NCBI RefSeq assembly: GCF_023091745.1
Contig: NC_068910.1
Span: 42,085,272-42,149,271 of the forward strand
Source: Budorcas taxicolor
Taxonomy: Eukaryota > Chordata > Mammalia > Artiodactyla > Bovidae
Length of the DNA: 64,000 bases
Reading direction: 5' to 3'
Below are positions 12,201 to 23,029 of the stretch, piece by piece; positions within the stretch are counted from its first letter, which is position 1, and every line of letters starts with the position of its first letter. The notes beneath the pieces were generated by a model that ran no database searches, was not told the origin of the DNA, and saw only the letters and a program-made list of their open reading frames with translations. The position numbers and the translations under genes were made by a program.

Positions 12201-12579
12201 AACTCACTCACTCCCTGGAAAAGACCCTGATGCTGGAAAAAATCAAAGGCGGGAGGAGAAGGGTATGACAGAGGATGAGATGGTTGAATGGCATCACCGA
12301 CGTGATGGACATGAGTTTGAGCAAGCTCCAGTAATTGGTGATGGACAGGGAAGCCTAGCACACTGCAGTCCATAGGGTCACAAAGAGTCAGACACGACTG
12401 AGCAACTGAACTGAACTGATGGTTTCTTTCATTTCTTTTTCATTTATTTCTGCTCAGATCTTTATAATTTCTTCCTTCTACTAATTTTGGGGGGTTTCTT
12501 GTTCTTCTTTTTCCAATTGCTATATGGGTAAAGTTAGCTATTCTATTTAATGTTTTCTTGTATATTGAGGTAAGATAAT

Positions 12580-12589
12580 ATTGCTATCA
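12580..12589. repeat. Left target-site duplication of Bov-A2 SINE
   Basis: attgctatca here pairs with attgctataa at 12843-12852 (9 of 10). L1-A sequence continues across it. Confidence 0.8.
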
Positions 12590-12842
12590 GAGAAGGTGAT
12601 GGCACCCCACTCCAGTACTCTTGCCTGGAAAGTCCCATGGACGGAGGAGCCTGGTGGGCTGCAGTCCATGGGGTCGCGAAGAGTCGAACACGACCGAGCG
12701 ACTTCCCTTTCACTTTTCACTTTCATGCATTGGAGAGGTGTTCTTGCCTGGTCAATTCCAGGAATGGGGAGCCTGGTGGGCTACTGTCCATGGGGTCGCA
12801 CAGAGTCAGACACGACTGAAGCGACTTAGCAGCAGCAGCAGC
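12590..12842 (+). mobile_element. Bov-A2 SINE (two-monomer) inside L1-A
   Basis: The dimer starts 'gagaaggtgatggcacccc', carries a 'cacttttcac' linker around 12710-12722, and has a second monomer ending 'gaagcgacttagc' plus an (AGC)n tail. Full Bov-A2 architecture is present. CpG sites such as 'ggggtcgcg' and 'cgaccgagcgac' are largely retained, which suggests a relatively young copy. Several short open frames across it are chance products of the SINE. Confidence 0.94.
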
Positions 12843-13792
12843 ATTGCTATAAACTTCCCTCTTAGAATTGCTTTTTCTGCATCCCATAGGTCTTAAGCTG
12901 TCATGTTTTCACTTCATTTGTTTCTAGAAATTTTCTGATTTCCCTTTTTATTTCTTCAGTAACCTGTTGGTTGTTTAGAAATGTGTTGCTTATCTCCATG
13001 TGTTTGTGTTTCTTAACAGTTTTTTTTTTTTTTCTGAAACTGATATCTAGTCTCATAGAGTTGTGGTTGGAGAAGATGCTTGATACAATTTCAATTTTGT
13101 TACATTTAATGAGGTTTGATTTGTGACACAAGATGTGGTCTACCCTGGAGAATGTTACATGTGCACTTGAGAAGAAGGTGTATTCTTCAGCATTTGGATA
13201 GAATGTCCTGACAATACCAATGAAATCCATCTCATCTAATGTATCGTTTAAGACTTGTGTTTCCTTACTAATTTTCTGTTTTGATGATCTGTCCATTGGT
13301 GACAGTGGGGTGTTCAAGTCTCCTATTATTGTGTTACTGTCAATTTTTCCTTTTATGTCTGTGTTTGTCTTATGTATTGAGGTGCCCCTATGTTGGGTGC
13401 ATAGATATTTACAATTGTTATGTCTTCCTCCTGGATTGATCCCTTGATCATTATGTAGTGTCCTTCCTTATCTCTTGCAATATTCTTTATTTTAAGGTCT
13501 ATTTTGTCTTATATGAGGATTGCCATTCCAGCTTTCTTTTGTTTCCCATTTGCATGGAATACATTTTCCATCCTCTCTCTTTCAGTGTATATCTATCTTT
13601 ATGTCTGAAGTGGGTTTCTTGTAGACAGCATATATATGGGTATCGTTTTTGTATCCATTCAGCCAGTTGTGTCTTTTGGTTGGAGCGTTTAATCCATTTA
13701 CATTTATATTGATGCATATGTTCATATTGCCATTTTCTTAATTCTTTGGGGTTGGTTTTGTAGATCTTTTTTTCTTATCATGTATTTCTTGA

Positions 13793-14811
13793 CTATACAA
13801 GTCCGTATAACGTTTGTTGTAAAGCTGGTTTGGCGGTACTGAATTCTCTTCTGCTTGTCTGAAAAGCTTTTTATTTCTCCATCAATTTTGAATGAGATCC
13901 TTGACCAGTACGGTACTCTTGGTTGTAGATTTTTCCCTTTCAGTACTTAAAATATATCCTGCTATTCCCTTCTGGCCTCCAGAGTTTCTGCTGAAAGATC
14001 AGCTGTTAGCTAAGTGTATGGGGTTTCCCTTGTATGTTACTTGTTGTTTCTCCCTTGCCGCTTTTAATATTCTTTCTTTGTGTTTAGTCTTTGTTAGTTT
14101 GATTAGTATGTGTCTTCCTGTGATTCTCCTTAGGTTGATCTTGTACAGGACTCTTTGTGCCTCTTGGACTTGATTGACTATTTCTTTTTCCATGTTGTGG
14201 AAATTGTCAACTATAATCTTTTCAAAATTTTTCTCATACCATTTCTTTTTCTCTTCTTCTTCTGGGGCCCCTATAATTCAAAAGTTTCATATGGTCTCAA
14301 ACATCTCTGAGACTGTCCTCAGTTCTCTTCATCATTTTTACTTTATTCTGCTCTTCAGAAGTTATTTACACCATTTTACCTTTGGAGAAGGAAATGCCAA
14401 TCCACTCCAGTACTATTGCCTGGAAAATCCCATGAACAAGAGGAGCCTGGTAGGCTACAGTCCATGGGGTCACAAAGAGTCAGACACAACTGAGAGACTT
14501 CACTTCACTTCACCTTCCAGCTCACTAATTTGTTCTTCTGCTCCAGTTATTATGCTATTGATTCCTTTTAGTGTATTTTCAGTTTCAGTAATTGTGGTAT
14601 TTGTCTCTGTATGTTTATTCTTTAATTCTTCTAGGTCTTTGTTAGTTGATTCTTGCATTTTCTCCATTTTGTTTTCAAGGTTTTTGATCATCTTTATTAT
14701 CATTATTCTGAATTCTTTTCCAGATAGTTTGCCTATTCCCTGTTCATTTATTTGGACTTCTGTGTTTCCAGTTTGTCCCTTCATTTGTGTGATATTTCTC
14801 TGCCTTTTCAT
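13793..14811 (-). pseudogene. L1-A ORF1 (RNA-binding protein), interrupted
   Basis: The N-terminal frame (14811 down to about 14510) reads MKRQRNITQMKGQTGN then a lysine- and glutamate-rich coiled-coil stretch (EFRIMIIKMIKNLENKMEKM) typical of L1 ORF1. A SINE at 14383-14508 cuts it. The C-terminal part includes EKEIVNQVQEAQRV and HILIKLTKTKHKERIL, the conserved ORF1 C-terminal domain (13999-14193). It ends QQTLYGLV followed by TAG at 13795-13793. Without the SINE it is about 295 codons, close to the family norm. The ORF1 protein would coat L1 RNA. The 67-bp gap to ORF2 is normal for L1. Confidence 0.88.
14383..14508 (+). mobile_element. Bov-A monomer SINE inside L1-A ORF1
   Basis: It begins 'ggagaaggaaatgcc', continues with the Bov-A core ('gcctggaaaatcccatg', 'ggtcacaaagagtcagacac') and ends in a 'cttcacttcact' tail. 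Flanks tttacctt (14375-14382) and ttcacctt (14509-14516) form a 7-of-8 TSD. It interrupts the ORF1 coiled-coil region. Confidence 0.85.
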
Positions 14812-15374
14812 TATTATCTTTTTTACTTATTATGTTTGAGGTCTCCTTTTCCCAGCCTTCACGGTTGAATTCTTTCTTCCTTTTGGTTTCTACCCTCCTA
14901 AGGTTGGTCCAGTGGTTTGTGTAAGCTTCATATAGGGTGAGACTTGTGCTGAGTTTTTGTTTCTTTGTTTTTCTTCTGATGGGTAAGTCTGAGTGAGGGG
15001 ATAATCCTGTCTACTGATGACTGGGTTTGTATTTCTGCTTTGTTGTTTAGATGAAGCGTCCTGCACAGGGTGCTACTGGTGGTTGGGTGATGCCTGGTCT
15101 TGCACTCAAGTGGTTTTTCTTTGTGTGAGTTCTCACTATTTGATACTCCTTAGGCTTAGTTCTCTGGTAGTCTAGGGTCTTGGAGTCAATGCTCTCACTC
15201 CAAGGCTCAGGGCTTGATCTCTGGTCAGGAATGAAGATTCCACACGAGGTTTGTTATGGCATTAATGAGATTAAAACAAATATCCAAAAATGAGAAACCA
15301 AAGATGAACCCCAGACAAACGGCAGTTACAAAATCAGGCAAATAGTAATTAAAATGTTGGAATACACATACATA

Positions 15375-16315
15375 TATATATATACACCCATAAGCAAAGT
15401 GAAAACAGTCCAACAAAAATAAAGTACAGTAGATTTGCCTGGTGAACAAAGGAAATCAAAACTTATATTTACCAGTTAAGAACAAAACTAACCAAAGCAC
15501 AAACTAGAAACAAAACTAAAGCAAGGTGCCAAGTGAGGAATAAAGCAATGAAAACAAAACTAACAAATATGTTGATAAGAAAGGAAAGAAAGAAAGAATA
15601 GATAAGTTAAAAAGAGGTACATGAAGATTTATATACATTAAAGATTAACTGCATGAGGAAAAGAATATAGGAAAGGCAAACAAAGAAATAAATGTATACA
15701 AGTATAGTAGGTTTAAAACAAAATTATCAAAAAAGGGGGAAAAAACAGAAGAAAGAAAAAAAAAAAAAAAAGGAAAATCCCACAAAACTACAGAAGAGCA
15801 ACGTAGAGGCAGAGGTTTATAACAACAATAAAAGTGTGACTGAATATATATATATACACCCATAAGCAAAATCAAAACAGTCCAAGAAAAAGTAAGTACA
15901 ATAGATTGACCTGGCAAACAAAGGAAACCAAAAATGATATCTACCAAAACAAAACTAACTGAAGCACAAACTGGAAAACAGAACTAAAGCAAGGTGCCAA
16001 TTGGGGTATAAAGCAATGGAGATAAAACTAACAAATACGTTAAGAGGAAAGGAAAGAAAGAAAAGAAAGAAAGAATAGATATACAAAGTTAAATAGAGGT
16101 AGATAAAGATGATTTATATACATTAAAGATTAACTGCAAGGGGAAAAGAACAGTAGAAAAAGCAAACAAAGGAATAAATGTAGAAAAAAATAGCAACAGG
16201 TTTAAAAAATTAAAAGTTAAAATTAAAAAAAGAGAAGAAGAAAAAAAAAAGGTAAACTCCACAGAACTGCAAAAGCCCAACACAGAGGCAGAGGTTTAAA
16301 ACAACAATAAAAAAT
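15375..16315 (-). repeat. Tandem duplication, about 475-bp unit, in L1-A 5' UTR
   Basis: Two diverged copies lie head to tail. Landmarks recur in order: 'tatacacccataagcaaa' (15381 and 15853), 'aactaaagcaaggtgcca', 'ggaaagaaagaaag' and 'cattaaagattaactgca' (15637 and 16121). The offset is 472 bp at the first landmark and 485 bp at the last, the difference coming from a longer gaaag run in the second copy. Confidence 0.88.
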
Positions 16316-17020
16316 GTGACTAAGGAAACAAAAAGAAACAAAACTCAAAAGGCTAATTAGATTTCATAGTTCCAATAAAATTGACAACTACAACAGACGG
16401 GGTAAAAAATGAACAAAAATTTTAAAAAAATCCAAAAGAATCTATAGATCAAGTCAAAACACAAGAATAATAAATGTTTTTCTTGAGTCACTGCTGTCAG
16501 AGTCATTTCCATCGCTGGGAGTCACAGTCCACCTCACCTCCCTAGGATGCCCTCCAACACTGTGCTAATCTCTGGACCTGCTGTGGGGACAGCTCAGATT
16601 CTAATCTGGTCCTACTCCTGTGTGTTCTTGCTTCCAATGTCCACAGCTATCAGAGGTAGTGTGTTTTCTTTTGTGGGAGCTCTCAATGACCTTTTATATA
16701 TTCCATTGACACAGAGTCACTCTGCGTAGTTGATCGTGTGGATTTAATCTGCAGCTTGTACAGCTGGTGGAAAGGTTTTGTGTCTTCTTCCTTATCCACA
16801 TTGCCCCTGGGTTTCAACTGTATTTTTATTTCCACCTCTGCATGTGGGTCATCCACTGGGGTTTGCTTCTGAGGCTGCCCTGGAGGACTTGGGTTTGCCC
16901 CTGTGAGGGCCAGGTGTGGAGGTGGTGTAGCTGCTTGGGTTGCAGGGGTTCTGGCAGCACCAGGAACTCCGGGGAGTTGGCAGCTAGGGCAGCAGGAAAT
17001 ATAGTGCTCTAGAAGGGTAT

Positions 17021-17140
17021 GGAAACCAGTATTGGCCAATACACTCCAGTATTCTTGCATGAAGAAACCCCCTCCCTGACAGAGAAGCCTGGCAGGCCAC
17101 AATCTACAGGGTCGCAGAGTCGGACATGACCGAAGTGACC
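17021..17140 (+). mobile_element. Bov-A-like module in L1-A 5' UTR
   Basis: 'cactccagtattcttgcat', 'cagagaagcctggcaggcc' and 'ggtcgcagagtcggacatg' match the Bov-A core. I found no clear TSD and no AGC tail, unlike the other Bov-A copies here. It may be an ancestral part of the L1 5' UTR and not a later insertion. Confidence 0.65.
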
Positions 17141-17361
17141 CTGTGTGCATAGATGCAAGACTTTTTTTTGCCTGTGGCAGCTCTGCCCCAGTGAGAGCTG
17201 AGTATGGAGGTGGCACAGGTGCTTGGCTTGTGGGGACCCTGGCGGTGCCAAGCATGCAGGGACACAGACGTCTTTCACTTCAGGAGTTATGGCCCTATCA
17301 GAGTCTTTTCTCGAGCCTCTTGTAGCTGGCATTCAGAAGGCCTCTTTGGCCAGTCTTTCTC

Positions 17362-17560
17362 TGTAGCTCAACCCGTTCAGGCACTTAGAGGGCTCCCTTG
17401 CCTGGGGTCCTTGTCTATTGTTCAGCACATCAGGCACATAGAGGGCGGCCCCTGGCTGGGGTCCTACTCTGTAGTTCAGGCATCAATCACTTAAAGGAGC
17501 ACCGTGGGTGGGGTCCTACTCTGTAGTTCAGCACATCAGGCATTTGATGGGCCAGTCTCT
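17362..17560 (-). repeat. Tandem repeat, about 54-bp unit, four copies
   Basis: Units start at 17362, 17416, 17470 and 17522 (spacings 54, 54 and 52). Each opens with a 'tgtagttcag' or similar motif, then 'cacatcaggcac' or a variant. The first three close with 'tggggtcc' or 'ggggtcct'. The array lies in the outer, GC-richer part of the L1-A 5' UTR. Confidence 0.85.
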
Positions 17561-18204
17561 CTTGTTGAGCTGCCGATTCTGGCGTGTGGAGAGAGAGAGG
17601 CTATGGTGATGGCTCCACCTCCAGTGAGTGACTCAGCAGTATCGCCTTACTTCCATGGCTGCCTGACTTTCCTCCACAGGCATTTCCCACCACAATCTCC
17701 TCCCTCACATCCCCTCAATCTGTCTCTCTGCAGTCAACAGCAGCCCTCGCCCTGGGATTGCTCCACAATCCCTGAAGTCCAGCTCCTAGCCGTTGCGTCT
17801 TCCAGGGGACCTGCGTCCCTGTTGGGGTATGTATGGCTGCGGCAGTGACTGTCTGACTCTCATTCCGTTTAGGCTGCCACAGATCAGCTGTTTCACTCTC
17901 AGCCTTAAATGTTTCTCCTCTGACTCCTATAATTGCCCCGATGTGGGGATCAGACCCCTGCTTCAGTTCCCCCAGTGGCCAAGGGCAGGTCCAGTCCTAT
18001 TAACACTCCTATTTTTCCCCCTAGTTCCTTCCTCCTACCGAGTTTTGCATGGGTCTATATATTCTTTTCCACTGGTCAGGTACTCCTGTCCGCTCTCAGC
18101 TGGTGCCCTGCGTGCACTTCTGTGTCTGAAAGTGTATTCCTGATGTATCTATGCAGAGAGACGTACTCCATGTCCACCTACCTCTCCACCATCTTGTTCT
18201 CCCC

Positions 18205-18221
18205 TCACACAATTATTCTTT
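18205..18221. repeat. Right target-site duplication of full-length L1
   Basis: Exact second copy of tcacacaattattcttt (see 6126-6142), directly after the L1 5' terminus. Confidence 0.93.
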
Positions 18222-18618
18222 AGTTCAGCTATCTATAAAAAATGCTTACAGAGCTAACATTTAAAAGACTTAACAAGCAATACAACCTGAGTCTGAACCA
18301 ATCAAAACTGATGCTAAAGCAGGGTTTTGGAGGCCCTGGTAGTTCTGGAACCTGTAGCAAAGGTAGGAGCAATGAGAGGAGGGTCTTGGGTGGCCTGCGG
18401 TAAGAATATAGAAGTATTTCAATATACTAAACATCTGTGGGCCTCCTCAGGTCCATAGGGTCTTGCACAGCTTTAAATATTGCTTAAGCGGAAAATGCTT
18501 ATCATAATTTGTTTAAAAATGGAATATTTCCTTTTTTCATGTTCTCACTGACCAAAAATAATAACTTATAAAATAGTCAAATTATAATCAGGTTGATTGA
18601 TCACATCACACTTCTTTG

Positions 18619-18673
18619 ATGTGTGTGTGTGTGTGTACATAGATATATATATACACACACATACACATATATA
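18619..18673. repeat. (TG)n(TA)n(CA)n microsatellite
   Basis: A compound dinucleotide array: nine TG units, then agatatatatata, then acacacac and a second TA run. It is likely to vary in length between individuals. Confidence 0.9.
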
Positions 18674-18955
18674 GTACTCTGCAGCTGCTGCAGTACTTGT
18701 GCTTTCTTTATGCCATTTCTCTTCCATGATTAGAATGCAACAACAAAAAACAATCCATATAAATAACCCTGAAATAATTATCAGATAGATACAGCAGAAA
18801 CAGCATGAGACGAAGTAGAGTGCTAAACCTTGTGTTAGCAGGCTTCAGTGTTATCTTTTAATTTAGAGATACTCTTCTGTTTTCTGGTCTGCTTGGTATT
18901 GGGGGTGGGACAAACTTTTTTTTTCATGTCTCTTCATCCCTACTACACTCTTATG

Positions 18956-18970
18956 GATATATATATATAT
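18956..18970. repeat. (TA)n microsatellite
   Basis: A pure alternating AT run followed by a short T run. Confidence 0.85.
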
Positions 18971-21459
18971 TTTTAATAAAGTCACATTTGCCTAAGTGGA
19001 GTACTTTGTAACCCAGTGAGCATCTGTATCTCATCACCAAGGTAACCACAGCCTACCATGGCCTACACAGTCCTGCTTGACTTCACCACTGGTGGTGTGA
19101 TGTCCTGATTCTCCACCCCTCAGATGTCCCCTACAACTCCATGCGTCTTCAGCATCAGTCACCTGAGATCCTTGTGAAGTCACAAATGGTAAACAGTAAG
19201 CCAATAGGCTGGGTGCACTATGCATACATTCTCATCCTACCGTTTGTTGGCACTGTGATGTAGATACCTCACCATGTGACAAATATTTCGAGTTTCTGGA
19301 GACACAGTAATAGGAGACACAAGCAAGGTCCTTGTTTTTTCAGGATTGAAATTTTTAGATGTTTCTATTCTCATATGTGTTATGAAGCTCCATTGAACGT
19401 CAGCATTCTCAGCTGTAAAATGAAGTGAAGACTTGCAGGTCTCCTCACCAAGATTATATAAATATCCTCCAACAGTATCTGTATTTACACTTTTGCATTC
19501 AGATCATTAATCTTATCCATTTTTCCTAAACCACTATTGAGGCATGAGAAGTGTATTGTATTTATTTAGTCAATGATGTTATATCAAACCAGGAAGTTCT
19601 GGATTTCAACTTGGATAGAGATGGCACTTCAAGTAATCAGTACAATGTTGAGTTTCCTTCTCCCCTTCTGAATCAGGGACTATGTCCATCAGAGTCCAGG
19701 CAGGAAAAGAAAACTCACACCAGATAGCTTCCCAGAGAGGACTAAATATGAGGAACTGTTATAACAATGTTAGAGGAGCTAAAAAAAGCAAACACAAAAG
19801 GTGTGAGCAATACAGAGATCAGCACATGGAAGAAGCTGCTACCTCTTTAGGGCTGGAGTGACAGGTTAGGAGACAGTGACAGGAAGCCCAGGAGTCGGTA
19901 TCTCCCGTGGAAACAAACATCACACTGGAGATTTCTGGAAGGTACCTACCCACATAGACAGAAGCTAGGTGATCAGAGCTGAAACTAAGTTCTGTCTGCA
20001 GCAACCATGGCTGGAAGCTACATCTCAAGCAGTGAGAGGGGAAAATACCCTAGCTTTCTCCTTCCTCCTGGCCTCCTCCTTTCTCTTGCCCTCTAATACC
20101 CCACTAGTGCTTATCCTTGCTGAATCAGCCAGAAGGCATCAGCAACAAAGCTGGAAATGTAGTTTAAAGGGTCAGGACCCTGTCATCAAGAGAGGGCAAT
20201 GAGCAAGAAAAGAATCTGAGGAAAAATAAGCAAATGAGCAGAATAGGAACCAGATGAGAATTAAGATAAAAGGCACTGACAGATGGAAATTGGAATATTT
20301 AGTGTACTACTGAGAAAGCTCTTAGGAGAATATGGCTTTAATCTTCGGGCAAGTGTGTTCCCTATTATTAACCCTGAATCAGACAGACTTACCTCTCCTG
20401 TACTGGGCAGAAGCGGATAGCCAAAGGCCACCACTCAGAGTGCATACCCGTTTTGTTGATGGTTCATATATTAGTCAGAAGGATGTGGTTTACATGTTCC
20501 TTTTTAACACATGGAAATTAATTCACTATCTTTGCCAAGATCATAGGAATCATCTCTGGGAAGTTGCAAGTATGAAATGAGTAGACATCCAATCATAGGT
20601 TATGATGCCTGTCAAATCAAGGCCAAGTACGTTCAAAAGGCTGTCTTTGTAAATAAGAGAAGACTAAATGATATATTTTTTTAAGTTTGTTTAATTCTTA
20701 TGTTTCTATGGTGATTAGGGGGTGATGTTTAGAAGTAACCAATTTCTTGAGGATGTCTTAGAGAACTACACTTCATAATGACAGGGAAAAGGGCCAAGGA
20801 TTCGAATCATGAGCTTAGACTCCAGGTTACGGGAACTGAAATGGTCAACACCATACTTTTGAAGGAAAAAGCTGGTATATATTGGAAAGTGCTGTGTCAG
20901 AAGGGTATATGGATGACAAGCAGATTTGTCAGTGGATGAAGAATGAAGAGGACATAAAATGGTCAGGTTTGAAAGGGGGGTGAGGGCTTGAGGAAGGTTC
21001 ATTCAGTCTAATTCTCATGAAGCCATTTGTTGCTCACAGTTCATGCATCCACCACTCACACGGTCCCTCTCCTCTGAGATCACACATCATTCATACCCCT
21101 GCCCTCCACTCTTCAAACCCGTGCGCATCATTCCTGTCCAGAAGGCTGTGGTGTGCCCTCAGCACACATCTCCACAGAAGACTCCAGAAGCTAGTCTCAT
21201 TCAATTGTAACAGCAGCTACCTAGTAATGGAAGTTTTAGTTCCCTGCTTCTACGTGCCTTCCTTCTGAAACAACAGCTTTGACTAACAGTTCCAACCCTC
21301 AGTTTCTTAAAAAAATTTGGTATTCTAATAGCAACCCCATAGCCGTTATATAGTCTTCAATGAGTTAAAAGATTTGATGTCCTCAACACCATGCAAACCA
21401 CAGAGTAGACATTCAAAAAACAGTCACTGTCCTCATTATTACAGCTAAAGCCGTTGGAC

Positions 21460-21712
21460 ATGGAAAGTCTACACACACTGGTGCCTTGGCTGCTCCTCCT
21501 ATGTTCTTCATCTGGCCTACTTTCTTCTCCCTTCAAAGTCGAGTTCAATCTGCCTTCCTCTATCTAACTGCTCCCTGAAACAGTATCATGATGGATCTGC
21601 TTACATGCATGTGTCCTGGACCAGCTGCAGAGTCACTTAGAGTTTGGCGCATGACTTATTTCTGCGACTCAGCTTTCTTGCACATGTAAGTACTCAATAA
21701 ACTGCTGAACTA
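21460..21712 (+). repeat. L2 LINE relic (3' end)
   Basis: 'ctcccttcaaagtcgagttcaa', read in two parts, then 'ctgctccctgaaacag' follow the pattern of the L2 C-terminal and 3' UTR region. The end 'gtaagtactcaataaactg' matches the L2 terminus. Diverged, and recognised by eye. Confidence 0.55.
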
Positions 21713-22446
21713 GTGAGAGCCTAGATGGGGGTGATAAGTGAATTCCTAGCACAGAATCTAGAACTGTAGGCATGCCTTATGCATAAGGATGAAGTACTCC
21801 GAAAACAAGAGCAAATATGAGCAAATGGGCCCTCTGTTTCCATTGCTATACAATAAGAATAGAACCCTCTAGAGATGTCGAGAGGATTCACATGCACCAG
21901 GCTCACCACTAAGCACGCCAAACAGTGAGCATTCCGGAAGCAGCAGTGACCTGGGGTTGATGCGAACTTACACTCTGGTGCTGCCACCACGGCAGGGGCC
22001 AACCTGACATGCCTTTCCTCATAAATGCAGATGAGCAACCTCTACTCCTTGAAGCCGGGCATGCAGTCTGAAAGCTTTAGAAAGAGCGGCCAGAGGCAGC
22101 CTTTTGTCTAGTCATCCTTCACAATAGAGCCATCCATCCAAGAGGCTGCTAAGAGAACCTATGCCTGCAAGGTATCGAAATGCAGATCCTGAGAAACAAC
22201 GTTCTTCTCACAAATTTTCTTTTCTCTACTAGATTCCAGTCAACATGCACATTTTTTAAAGTAAAGCAAAATCGCCAGGTATCAAGGTTGTTCGACTTTT
22301 GGCTTATTTGCTTGCTTGTGTGTTTGCTTATTTAACGCTTCTACAAGGATAGGAGTTGCCTTCAGAGGATCATGTAAAGTAGCCAAAGACTGAACGGAAT
22401 TCAGCCAATCAGGAAAGGCCTTAGACCATGGCCTAAGACACTGGAA

Positions 22447-22500
22447 AGGGGGGAGGGAGGGAGGGAGGGAAGAACAGAGGGAGAGAGGAAGGGAGGAAGA
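22447..22500. repeat. (GGGA)n purine-rich simple repeat
   Basis: gggagggagggagggaggg followed by imperfect purine repeats. The strand asymmetry is complete, with almost no pyrimidines over about 50 bp. Confidence 0.9.
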
Positions 22501-23029
22501 TGCAGAAGTGATAAATAAAGGCTGGTGGCCAGTTGTTTCCAAACCCTGTTTGAAAAGCAGTCTAATGCAACCCCGTGTTTCCTAAACAACAACCCTGGAG
22601 AAAACATAAGTTGTTATCATATCCCCATGCCACCTCTATTTCTTAATGCTTTCCTTTGAATGTATCCTTTCTACTAAATGTCTACTTTAAAAAGTAACTT
22701 TATATAGCTATTGCAAACATAAAAAGAGTATCACTTCTCAAACAGAGAAGGTAACTTGTGAAAATAAATTCAATGGAAACAAAGCTATGCTATTCAATCT
22801 AGCAAAATTTAATGAGGCTCACTGTCTCTGCTACACAGAGATTAGCAAGAGTTCTCAGAGCTATGGTCTGACAATGAACTAAAACAATCTCCTTGGGGTC
22901 TGATAGAGGATCGAAGAGGGAGTTACTGTTTCAGCATGGGGCCCTCTGAACTCATCTCAAGGGTCACCAACAGAAGCCCCTGCCATCTGGGAAATGATGG
23001 TGCAGCAGAAAGAAGAGGCAGAGAAATGA

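Larger units (their letters stand above)
10546..12421 (+). mobile_element. BovB (RTE) LINE copy B inside L1-A
   Basis: A 5'-truncated BovB starts in the NRMGKTRDLFKKI block and runs to its complete 3' end 'ctgaactgaactgat'. It lies antisense to its host L1-A and has exact 10-bp TSDs, so it was inserted after L1-A. A SINE (10790-10907) with its own TSD sits inside it. The order of events is L1-A, then BovB copy B, then the SINE. Confidence 0.93.
6497..13725 (-). pseudogene. L1-A ORF2 (endonuclease and reverse transcriptase), interrupted
   Basis: ORF2 starts at ATG 13725 (MNICININVNGLNAP...). The endonuclease follows, with the QETHF box (in 13499-13717) and the SRVDHIL block (in 12901-13317). 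Its SDHN box reads SNHN (13060-13071), an aspartate lost. The reverse transcriptase is split by BovB copy B. It shows IISIDAEKAFDKIQ, GCPLSPLLFNV and the FADD catalytic box (9517-9528). FADD is in a different frame from the upstream block, so a frameshift lies just before it. The C-terminal part with RTWKQPRCPLTDEWIKKLW is cut by L1-B at 7964-7981. Without inserts the length is about 3.76 kb (about 1,250 codons), normal for L1 ORF2. In life it nicks DNA and copies L1 RNA at the target; here it is dead. Confidence 0.9.
6143..18204 (-). mobile_element. Full-length ruminant L1 (L1-A) with nested insertions
   Basis: The element reads on the minus strand from a 5' end at 18204 ('gggagaacaagatggtgg') to a poly-A tail near 6145-6157 preceded by 'gcaattatccttcaat', the usual L1 3' end. 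In order it has a long 5' UTR, ORF1 (14811 to 13793), a 67-bp spacer, ORF2 (from 13725) and a 3' UTR. Exact 17-bp TSDs flank it. Subtracting the nested L1-B, BovB copy B and two SINEs with their TSDs leaves about 8.46 kb, in line with the roughly 8-kb length known for full-length bovine L1. ORF2 without inserts is about 3.76 kb, close to the normal L1 ORF2 length. Both ORFs carry stops and frameshifts, so it is a fossil. It predates every insertion inside it. Confidence 0.93.
14812..18204 (-). promoter_or_regulatory. L1-A 5' UTR (internal promoter region)
   Basis: This is the non-coding sequence between the L1 5' end and ORF1, about 3.4 kb on the minus strand. L1 5' UTRs carry an internal RNA polymerase II promoter; that role is inferred from the family. 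The outer part (about 16.5-18.2 kb) is GC-richer with scattered CpG. The inner part (about 15.2-16.5 kb) is a strongly A-rich sequence on the plus strand. It contains two tandem-repeat tiers and a Bov-A-like module, listed separately. No conserved ORF is seen; frames such as 16683-17255 show no similarity I recognise. Confidence 0.75.

Noticed and set aside
12581..12896. Overlapping short plus-strand frames
   Set aside because: All come from the Bov-A2 SINE in three frames.
14174..14839. 221-codon plus-strand frame
   Set aside because: It is antisense to L1-A ORF1 and crosses an inserted SINE; hydrophobic runs come from the reverse complement of lysine- and glutamate-rich codons.
15374..15387. 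TATA-rich run as a TATA box
   Set aside because: Part of the 475-bp duplicated unit in the A-rich L1 5' UTR, with several shifted TATA words; no basis to choose it as a promoter.
16683..17332. Proline-rich frames of up to 190 codons in the L1 5' UTR
   Set aside because: They lie in the GC-richer 5' UTR of L1-A, run through the Bov-A-like module and are not part of L1 coding capacity. Probably chance.
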